Assembly: GCA_002359075.1 (NCBI GenBank)
Contig: DEQA01000093.1
Location: 5,061-12,650 of the forward strand
DNA length: 7,590 nucleotides
DNA from: Planococcaceae bacterium UBA3378
Lineage (GTDB): Bacteria; Bacillota; Bacilli; Bacillales_A; Planococcaceae
Direction: 5' to 3'
Shown one piece after another: positions 1 to 5,019 of this stretch; position 1 is the first letter of the stretch; each line of letters opens with the position of its first letter. The notes under the pieces are model-generated. The model did not search any database. It saw only the letters and a program-made list of their open reading frames with translations, and was not told where the DNA came from. The position numbers were made by a program, and so were the translations under genes.

Positions 1-386
1 ACGATAATCAATGGCTGGCCGCCATATTCATGAAGCGCTGCAACCGCATTTACGATACGGTCTGCTCCTACCTCACGCGGATTTTCATATTTGATATTGA
101 GACCCGTTTTCACACCTGGTCCTACAATGAGCGGTTTGATATGGAAATACTTATTACACATTTCTTCCAGAGCAAACATAATAGGCGGAACAACAGACGA
201 GATAATAATTCCCGACACTTGTTCAAAAGAGATGCCGGCATGGTTAAAAAATGATTTCACCTGCATCGCGTATTCATCCTCTGTTTTATGCCGGTCAGTC
301 TCCATCCGCCAATGAAATAATAGGCGCTCCTGTTCATAGACACCTAGTACAATATTTGAATTACCTGCATCTAGCACTAAAATCAT
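1..386 (-). CDS. coaX: Type III pantothenate kinase, N-terminal part (cut by window edge)
   Basis: The minus-strand frame starts at ATG 386-384 and stays open through base 1, giving 128 complete codons of a protein that is usually about 255-260 residues long; the rest lies outside the window. It begins MILVLDAGNSN, the N-terminal phosphate-binding motif of the ASKHA fold, and continues with SSVVPPI (about 63-69), GPGVKTGLN (89-97) and GADRIVNAVAA (107-117). Asp109 in GADR matches the catalytic aspartate of type III enzymes. By family, the enzyme phosphorylates pantothenate with ATP in the cytoplasm, the first step of coenzyme A synthesis, and needs a monovalent cation. The start is supported by AGGTGAT at 395-401, which fits the 16S anti-Shine-Dalgarno sequence 8 bases upstream. 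Its position after ftsH matches B. subtilis. I found no convincing promoter in the long upstream gap. Confidence 0.95.
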   Translation of the reverse strand, partial: MILVLDAGNSNIVLGVYEQERLLFHWRMETDRHKTEDEYAMQVKSFFNHAGISFEQVSGIIISSVVPPIMFALEEMCNKYFHIKPLIVGPGVKTGLNIKYENPREVGADRIVNAVAALHEYGGQPLII

Positions 387-394
387 TGCTAGCT

Positions 395-401
395 ATCACC
401 T
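395..401 (-). promoter_or_regulatory. coaX ribosome binding site
   Basis: AGGTGAT on the minus strand is complementary to the 3' end of 16S rRNA (the part after AGGAGG) and lies 8 bases before ATG 386. It supports that start for coaX. Confidence 0.65.
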
Positions 402-447
402 GCCTCATCCGTTAAAGTCCGTCTGTTTCTTATTGTAGATTTATTAA

Positions 448-582
448 GGTTGATTTCTGTTCTGGCTGGGCGCTTTCTGCGGCGGCACGGCTTCAACTAA
501 GTGGTTTCGGGGTTAATCTTGCAACCATTGGATTTTTAAGCCCGTGCTGATCCCCAAGGAGTCACCCGCTGCCACTCCAATC
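448..582. repeat. Decayed Bacillaceae-type intergenic inverted repeat (about 135 bp)
   Basis: The segment opens with GGTTGATTTC and ends with CCACTCCAATC. In between it has CGCTTTCTGCGGCGG, GCACGGCTTCA, AAGCCCGTGCTGATCCC and AGGAGTC. I recall these blocks, in this order, from a repeat of roughly 120-150 bp scattered between genes in many Bacillaceae and Planococcaceae genomes; I cannot run a search here. The two halves form an imperfect inverted repeat: GCACGG at 485-490 pairs with CCGTGC at 542-547, CTT 491-493 with AAG 538-540, and the outer arms (about 464-484 and 548-573) are similar when one is reversed. The central part is AT-enriched and degraded. It has no coding capacity. It is probably a non-autonomous, MITE-like or structural-RNA-type repeat. 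Its family name and function are unknown to me. Confidence 0.6.
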
Positions 583-703
583 TGCTCATTATCATAATAG
601 CTTGGCATCCCCCAATTTAAGGTGAAGCCCCTTATTGTAGTTGATCTATACATATTCCTTACAGCTATATCTTTCTGTAAAAAATAATACCACAGAATGA
701 TAA

Positions 704-750
704 GAAAAGGGCCGTCCAGAAAGTATTACTTTGCTGGTCAGCCCCTTTTC
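704..750. terminator. Imperfect hairpin, possible bidirectional terminator
   Basis: GAAAAGGG at 704-711 pairs with CCCTTTTC at 743-750 (8 bp). Inside it, CCAG and AAAG (716-723) pair with CTTT and CTGG (729-737, one bulged G) around a TATTA loop, and a small internal loop separates the two stems. Each strand has a T tract in the 3' arm (TTTTCTTAT on minus, TTTTCGTGTTT on plus), so it could stop transcription either way. It lies beyond the stronger ftsH terminator as a second hairpin in tandem. It could instead be a remnant of an inverted-repeat element. Confidence 0.5.
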
Positions 751-820
751 GTGTTTATTAATTATACGCTAAAAATCTTTACTTCCAGGTTGGCAGCAGC
801 GAAATACTGCTATCTCCATT

Positions 821-865
821 GAAAAAGGGAGACGCAAAACGATTCGTTAGGCGCCCCCCTTTTCC
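821..865 (-). terminator. Intrinsic terminator of ftsH
   Basis: The minus-strand RNA folds into a stem of about 13-15 bp only 4 bases after the ftsH stop codon. AAAAGGGGGGCGC (863-851) pairs with GCGTCTCCCTTTT (835-823), using two G-U pairs, and an inner AACG/CGTT pair closes an AAT loop. The 3' arm ends in TTTTTC. The G-U pairs become A-C mismatches if the plus strand is transcribed, so the stem is best on the minus strand and shows direction. It should end most ftsH transcripts and separate coaX from the upstream genes. Confidence 0.85.
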
Positions 866-869
866 TTTA

Positions 870-2894
870 TTAATGACGCTCGTCAATACCTTTTGGACGA
901 TCTACATCGCCTTCTTTTGGTAAATCCGTTACGTTTGGATCCTTTTCACCTGTAATCTCTTTATCGACAGCAGGAGTTCCGGAAGTTTCTACAACTGTCG
1001 GTCCATCCTGTTTCTCTAATAAGACTTGTTCCGCCTTTTCTTCCTTAGAGTAATCCGGGCGCTCAGGCAATGTACCGTGTTCTTGCAGATGCTGAATTTG
1101 TTCTGCATCCAATGTTTCAACTTCTAACAGCGTTTTGGCGATTAAATCAAGCAAATCGCGTTTTTCAGTCAGAATTTGTTTTGTACGCTCGTATTGCTCC
1201 ACGATGATTGTTTGCATTTCTTTATCAATCTCGTACGCAATGGAGTCGGAATAGTTTTGGTCTGAGTTGAAGTCACGTCCCAGGAAGACGTTTCCGCCTT
1301 GAGAAGAACCAAACTGCATCGGTCCTAACTTATCGCTCATCCCATACTCTGTCACCATAGAGCGGGCAATGCCTGTTGCACGTTGGAAGTCATTATGTGC
1401 ACCTGTTGATACTTCACCAAATGTGATGTCCTCAGCTACACGACCGCCAAGAAGACCGGCAATTTTATCAAGCAATTCAGGTTTTGTCATGAAGTAACGG
1501 TCTTCTTTCGGAAGCATCACTGCATAACCGCCCGCTTGACCACGAGGTACAATTGTTACTTTATGAACTTTTTCAGCTTGGTCGAGTGTCAAACCAACAA
1601 CAACGTGACCCGCTTCATGCCAAGCAACAATGTTACGTTCTTTTTCAGAAATCACACGGCTTGATTTTGCCGGACCTGCAATGACACGGTCCGTTGCTTC
1701 ATCAATGTCCATCATATCGATTTTCTTCTTATTTCGTCGGGCTGCCACAAGTGCTGCCTCGTTCAATAAGTTTTCTAAATCTGCCCCAGAGAAGCCTGGT
1801 GTACGCTGAGCGATCGCCTTTAAGTCAACGTCTTCACGAAGTGGCTTATTGCGGGCGTGTACTTTAAGTACCGCTTCACGGCCCTTCACGTCTGGACGTC
1901 CTACTGTAATTTGGCGGTCAAATCGACCCGGACGTAATAATGCAGGGTCCAAAATATCCGGACGGTTTGTTGCGGCTACAATGATAATACCTTCATTAGC
2001 GCCAAATCCATCCATTTCAACAAGCAATTGGTTCAATGTCTGTTCACGCTCATCATGGCCGCCGCCTAATCCGGCGCCGCGCTGACGGCCGACAGCATCG
2101 ATTTCATCAATGAAGATGATACATGGTGCATTTTTCTTCGCATTTTCGAATAAGTCACGAACACGCGATGCACCGACACCAACGAACATTTCTACGAAGT
2201 CAGAACCTGAAATCGAGAAGAACGGTACGCCGGCTTCCCCTGCTACCGCACGAGCAAGCAATGTTTTACCCGTACCAGGAGGACCTACTAGTAAAATACC
2301 TTTTGGAATGCGAGCTCCAATTTCAGTAAATTTACGGTGGTCTTTTAAGAACTCTACAACTTCCACAAGCTCTGCTTTTTCTTCATCAGCGCCTGCTACA
2401 TCTGTAAAGCGGACTTTTTTCTTTTGGTCATCGTAAAGTTTTGCTTTCGATTTACCAAAGTTCATCACCTTATTACCGCCGCCTTGAGATTGACTCAAGA
2501 GGAAGAAGAATAAAATAATGATAATAATGAATGGAATGATGCCAGTAAAGAACTGAACCCATCCACTCGTTTCAGGTGCTTTTTCCCATCTCACTTCCGG
2601 ATATGCCTGCTCAAGATTCGTTAAGCGGTCCATCAGTGTCTGGTTATTTTGAGGAAGGTTAACAGTAAACTTTTCTCCCTCTTCTGCACCTTTCATGACG
2701 CCTTCTACGACGTATACGCCGCTATCCGGCTGAATAGTTGCCGACTCGATCGTATCCTCGTCCAAGGCTTGTAAAAATTCGTGGTACGTAAGCTCATCGG
2801 TTGGAGTATTCCCTCCGTTGAATGTGCCAAAAATCCCGATAATTACGAGAAAGATTAACAAATAAAATATGGTGTATCGAAATATTCGATTCAT
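870..2894 (-). CDS. ftsH: ATP-dependent membrane zinc metalloprotease FtsH
   Basis: The product of 674 residues is a hexameric AAA+ protease that pulls membrane and soluble proteins into a zinc peptidase chamber facing the cytoplasm. Visible parts in order: membrane helix at about 7-25; extracytoplasmic domain at about 30-110; second helix at 116-133; Walker A GPPGTGKT (204-211); pore loop FVG (237-239); Walker B with FIDE (261-264); second region of homology with arginine fingers (308-327); zinc motif HEAGH (426-430); and a likely third ligand, Asp502, in GAHND. The end is an acidic tail (about 613-674) longer than that of B. subtilis FtsH (637 residues). The start is ATG 2894, 6 bases after AGGAGG; a GTG at 2909 lies inside that ribosome site and is rejected. 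In B. subtilis FtsH degrades SpoIIE and the Spo0A-pathway phosphatase Spo0E, so it affects sporulation. A strong terminator follows. Confidence 0.98.
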   Translation of the reverse strand: MNRIFRYTIFYLLIFLVIIGIFGTFNGGNTPTDELTYHEFLQALDEDTIESATIQPDSGVYVVEGVMKGAEEGEKFTVNLPQNNQTLMDRLTNLEQAYPEVRWEKAPETSGWVQFFTGIIPFIIIIILFFFLLSQSQGGGNKVMNFGKSKAKLYDDQKKKVRFTDVAGADEEKAELVEVVEFLKDHRKFTEIGARIPKGILLVGPPGTGKTLLARAVAGEAGVPFFSISGSDFVEMFVGVGASRVRDLFENAKKNAPCIIFIDEIDAVGRQRGAGLGGGHDEREQTLNQLLVEMDGFGANEGIIIVAATNRPDILDPALLRPGRFDRQITVGRPDVKGREAVLKVHARNKPLREDVDLKAIAQRTPGFSGADLENLLNEAALVAARRNKKKIDMMDIDEATDRVIAGPAKSSRVISEKERNIVAWHEAGHVVVGLTLDQAEKVHKVTIVPRGQAGGYAVMLPKEDRYFMTKPELLDKIAGLLGGRVAEDITFGEVSTGAHNDFQRATGIARSMVTEYGMSDKLGPMQFGSSQGGNVFLGRDFNSDQNYSDSIAYEIDKEMQTIIVEQYERTKQILTEKRDLLDLIAKTLLEVETLDAEQIQHLQEHGTLPERPDYSKEEKAEQVLLEKQDGPTVVETSGTPAVDKEITGEKDPNVTDLPKEGDVDRPKGIDERH

Positions 2895-2900
2895 CCCCAG

Positions 2901-2906
2901 CCTCCT
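2901..2906 (-). promoter_or_regulatory. ftsH ribosome binding site
   Basis: AGGAGG on the minus strand lies 6 bases before ATG 2894. It overlaps the alternative GTG codon frame at 2909, which would put the ribosome site inside the gene, so it decides the start in favour of the ATG. The resulting protein begins MNRIFRYTIFYLL, like FtsH of B. subtilis. Confidence 0.85.
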
Positions 2907-2979
2907 CACAACATAACAGAAAAACTATAAGTAAAATCTTAACATACGATGATTTCTACATACAACGAAAAGCCCTAGG

Positions 2980-3027
2980 TAAAATACGTTTTACACGATT
3001 TTTGTCGAAATCGTTACGCGTATTTTA
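2980..3027 (-). other. Long imperfect hairpin between hpt and ftsH
   Basis: TAAAATACG at 2980-2988 pairs exactly with CGTATTTTA at 3019-3027. Inside, ACGATTT (2995-3001) pairs exactly with AAATCGT (3008-3014), leaving a TTGTCG loop and an unpaired 6-by-4 internal loop. The structure starts 1 base after the hpt stop codon and ends about 85 bases before the ftsH start. No T run follows on the minus strand, so it is not a classic terminator. It could act as an mRNA end or processing structure, as a weak attenuator, or simply as DNA dyad symmetry around a protein site. Confidence 0.5.
3003..3009 (+). promoter_or_regulatory. Candidate Spo0A box upstream of ftsH
   Basis: TGTCGAA is an exact match to the Spo0A box heptamer, in a favourable context (TTTTGTCGAAA, 3000-3010). 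It lies 109 bases upstream of the ftsH ATG and just after hpt. It was the only exact copy on either strand that I noticed in the window. Spo0A binding here is inferred; the heptamer is short and sits within the arm and loop of a hairpin that could explain its sequence. Confidence 0.4.
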
Positions 3028-3028
3028 T

Positions 3029-3574
3029 TTAAAAGGAATAAACTTCTCGTTTTAGAATCCCGATGTAAGGTAAATTACGATATTTTTCTGCGTAATCTAA
3101 ACCATAACCAACTACAAAACCATCTGGTACTTCAAACCCAACAATATCAGCCTTCAGATCGACCTTTCGTCCTGATGGCTTATCTAAAAGCGTGACGATG
3201 CGAATCGTTTTCGCTTTACGATACTTGAATAAATCGACCAAGTAGCTCAATGTCAAGCCGCTGTCGATAATGTCCTCGATAATGATGACATCCCGGCCTT
3301 CCACACTTGTATTCAAGTCCTTTAAAATTTTTACTTCCCCTGAAGATACCGTTGCATTCCCATAGCTTGAAACATCCATAAAGTCCATTTCAATGTAGGA
3401 ATCAAAACGTTTCATCAAGTCTGTCATAAATGGCATTGCACCCTTCAATACCCCGACAGCCAGCGGAAAATCATTTTGGTAAAGCTCTGTCAGTTCCGCC
3501 CCCAGTTCTTTAATACGTTCCTGAATTTGCTCTTCCGTAATCATAATTTTTTCAATATCATTTTGAATCATCAT
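3029..3574 (-). CDS. hpt: Hypoxanthine phosphoribosyltransferase
   Basis: The 181-residue product transfers phosphoribose from PRPP to hypoxanthine (and probably guanine), salvaging purines to IMP and GMP in the cytoplasm. The PRPP-binding loop IIIEDIIDSGLTL is at 97-109. GVLKGAMPFM (41-50), DFMDVSSYG (64-72), LLDKPSGRK (129-137) and the base-recognition segment VPDGFVVGYGLDY (149-161) are all in family order, and the length equals that of the B. subtilis enzyme (180). The start is ATG 3574, 5 bases after GAGGAGG; a second ATG at 3571 is equally usable. An upstream in-frame TTG at 3598 would overlap tilS and put the ribosome site inside the gene. It follows tilS by 20 bases, so the two are probably cotranscribed. 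In Listeria the two are annotated as one fused protein. In B. subtilis HprT with TilS has been reported to activate ftsH, the next gene. Confidence 0.97.
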   Translation of the reverse strand: MMIQNDIEKIMITEEQIQERIKELGAELTELYQNDFPLAVGVLKGAMPFMTDLMKRFDSYIEMDFMDVSSYGNATVSSGEVKILKDLNTSVEGRDVIIIEDIIDSGLTLSYLVDLFKYRKAKTIRIVTLLDKPSGRKVDLKADIVGFEVPDGFVVGYGLDYAEKYRNLPYIGILKREVYSF

Positions 3575-3579
3575 TGATT

Positions 3580-3586
3580 CCTCCTC
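3580..3586 (-). promoter_or_regulatory. hpt ribosome binding site
   Basis: GAGGAGG on the minus strand lies 5 bases before ATG 3574 and 8 before ATG 3571, in the 20-base gap after the tilS stop codon. It excludes the upstream TTG 3598 as the start of hpt. Confidence 0.85.
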
Positions 3587-3594
3587 GAGATTGT

Positions 3595-5007
3595 TCAAAC
3601 ATTCCAGTCATCCTTCCGGTCGATCATGAACACCCAGTCATCATCAGCCCGTCTTGTTCTGGAAAACTTACTACTTACACGTAATCCCAGCACTGCTAAT
3701 ATGTCATTGTGAACATCAACGAGTAGCGGCCACTCATCTCGCTTAGTAAGAGGAACCTTTTCGTCTATAAAGAGGCGGGATAAACGCTTTGGCATAGACA
3801 TGCCAGGTAGCTGTATACGGTCTCCCTCTTTGCGAGTTCTTACTCGTAATGGAAAGGATACCTTATCAGCGCTGCAATAAAATGCTTGCGCTTCGTCACT
3901 TTGTGGCGCGGTCATTTGAGAGGGTTCTCCTATGTACACACGAAGATCCATAATCTCATTCCACTTATTTACAGCAAGCTCACGAGGGACAAAAGGTGCT
4001 TTTTCCTGTACTTGATGAAACAGTACCTTGTCATATTGCCTGCTTGCTGCAAATGAATTCGGCAGATTCAGCATAGCATTCCCGCTTTGCTTTTGGAATA
4101 AATTCAAAATGGACGTACATAATGCATGACGTTGAAACGTGTTTGTATCGTTATAAAGATAGTTTAATAGTATTAAAATGATCCTTCTTTGTAAAGCAAG
4201 TGGCTCGCTTATAAACGGATGAATTTCAACTTCATAGCAATTTTCGCCTTTTTTTGTGACTAAACGGTCAAAAGCATGTTGTGCAAGCTCCTGTAAATAC
4301 TCGTCATCTTGCGCCAGCTGCAGGGCTAACTGTACAGCATGCTGGGCAACCGCTTCATTTTCTGCTTTTAAAAGAGGTACAATGTGATGCCGGAATCGAT
4401 TGCGTGTATAGTCATCCTTCTCATTGCTCGCATCCTCTCGATAACCAAGCCCTTCTTTTTTTAAATATTCCCTTATCTCTGCCTTTGTAACCGTCAAAAA
4501 TGGGCGGATTACATGACCAATGTCAAATGGCCGGATTGCCTTGATACCGAGCATGCCTTTTATACTGCCGGCCTTCGTAAGTGCCATCAAAATAGATTCT
4601 AATTGATCATCTGCATGATGTGCTGTTACCAGTTTCCTTATTCCGTGTTCTTTCATAACGGCAGCAAAATAACTGTAACGCTCCTGCCTGCAGACCGCCT
4701 GGGAATTCCCTCCCCGCTCCTCTAAAATAGCCGGAATGGGAATGGCTGTACTGAAGCAGGGAATATGACGGCTTATACAAAAATCCTCCACAAACTTCCG
4801 GTCTTCTGCCGATTGCTCTTCCCGCAGCATATGGTCCACATGCACCACATACAGCTCAATATGTAATAATTCCTTATATTGATCAAAAAAATGGAGAAGC
4901 GCCATTGAGTCGACGCCTCCCGAACAAGCAATGAGAAGCCGGTCTCCTCTGTTTACCAACTGTTCTTTTTTGATAAACGCCAGTACCTTTTCCTCAAATC
5001 TTTTCAT
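3595..5007 (-). CDS. tilS: tRNA(Ile)-lysidine synthetase
   Basis: This 470-residue enzyme attaches lysine to C34 of the CAU-anticodon tRNA-Ile using ATP, which makes it read AUA codons as isoleucine; it is normally essential. The N-terminal PP-loop ATPase shows SGGVDS at 29-34, HVDHMLR at 56-62, TAHHADDQLES at 128-138, and a DASN...YTRNRFRHHIVP block at 192-211. A linker domain follows, then the C-terminal TilS domain beginning near RVRTRKEGDRIQLPG (388-402) and running through RLFIDEKVP (411-419). The length is typical for Bacillales. The start ATG 5007 has GAAGGTG five bases upstream, directly after the spoIIE stop codon, so the ribosome site lies in the 12-base junction. I found no strong separate promoter in the 3' end of spoIIE, although this vegetative gene must have one. 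The stop codon TGA (3595-3597) shows that it is not fused to hpt. Confidence 0.97.
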   Translation of the reverse strand: MKRFEEKVLAFIKKEQLVNRGDRLLIACSGGVDSMALLHFFDQYKELLHIELYVVHVDHMLREEQSAEDRKFVEDFCISRHIPCFSTAIPIPAILEERGGNSQAVCRQERYSYFAAVMKEHGIRKLVTAHHADDQLESILMALTKAGSIKGMLGIKAIRPFDIGHVIRPFLTVTKAEIREYLKKEGLGYREDASNEKDDYTRNRFRHHIVPLLKAENEAVAQHAVQLALQLAQDDEYLQELAQHAFDRLVTKKGENCYEVEIHPFISEPLALQRRIILILLNYLYNDTNTFQRHALCTSILNLFQKQSGNAMLNLPNSFAASRQYDKVLFHQVQEKAPFVPRELAVNKWNEIMDLRVYIGEPSQMTAPQSDEAQAFYCSADKVSFPLRVRTRKEGDRIQLPGMSMPKRLSRLFIDEKVPLTKRDEWPLLVDVHNDILAVLGLRVSSKFSRTRRADDDWVFMIDRKDDWNV

Positions 5008-5012
5008 CTTTT

Positions 5013-5019
5013 CACCTTC
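5013..5019 (-). promoter_or_regulatory. tilS ribosome binding site
   Basis: GAAGGTG follows immediately after the spoIIE stop codon TGA (5020-5022) and lies 5 bases before tilS ATG 5007. The tight junction suggests that a spoIIE transcript reads through into tilS. Confidence 0.7.

Larger units (their letters stand above)
387..869. other. Intergenic region between coaX and ftsH, no gene seen
   Basis: This stretch of 483 bases has no reading frame with a believable start, ribosome site and protein. From right to left it holds the ftsH terminator (821-865), a second imperfect hairpin (704-750), about 120 bases of AT-rich sequence (583-703), a decayed inverted-repeat element (448-582), and a short leader to coaX. 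CTTATTGTAG occurs twice in direct orientation (429-438 and 631-640), on either side of the decayed repeat. The minus-strand complement of each copy contains TACAAT, which resembles a -10 box, but no acceptable -35 lies at the right distance, so the coaX promoter is unresolved. Confidence 0.7.

Noticed and set aside
30..315. Two overlapping plus-strand open frames of 74 codons
   Set aside because: They lie antisense to coaX, whose minus-strand frame encodes a clear conserved kinase; they have no recognisable protein.
1849..2436. Plus-strand open frames within ftsH
   Set aside because: They are antisense to the most conserved part of the FtsH ATPase domain and arise from its codon pattern.
2895..2909. 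Longer ftsH starting at GTG 2909
   Set aside because: The extra codons are the ribosome binding site itself (GTG AGG AGG); the ATG at 2894 has correct spacing and matches the family N terminus.
2924..2965. Possible ftsH promoter with TATAGT at 2929-2924
   Set aside because: The -10-like hexamer is reasonable, but no acceptable -35 lies 16-18 bases upstream, so it is not listed as a feature.
2980..3027. Hairpin as an intrinsic terminator of hpt
   Set aside because: The stem is followed on the minus strand by CCTAGGGC, not a T run, and a large internal loop splits it.
3575..3597. Possible tilS-hpt fusion as in Listeria
   Set aside because: A TGA stop ends tilS at 3595-3597, and hpt has its own ribosome site and start.
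3575..3598. Longer hpt starting at TTG 3598 and overlapping tilS
   Set aside because: GAGGAGG would be inside the gene; the ATG at 3574 has proper spacing and gives the usual MM...DIEK N terminus.
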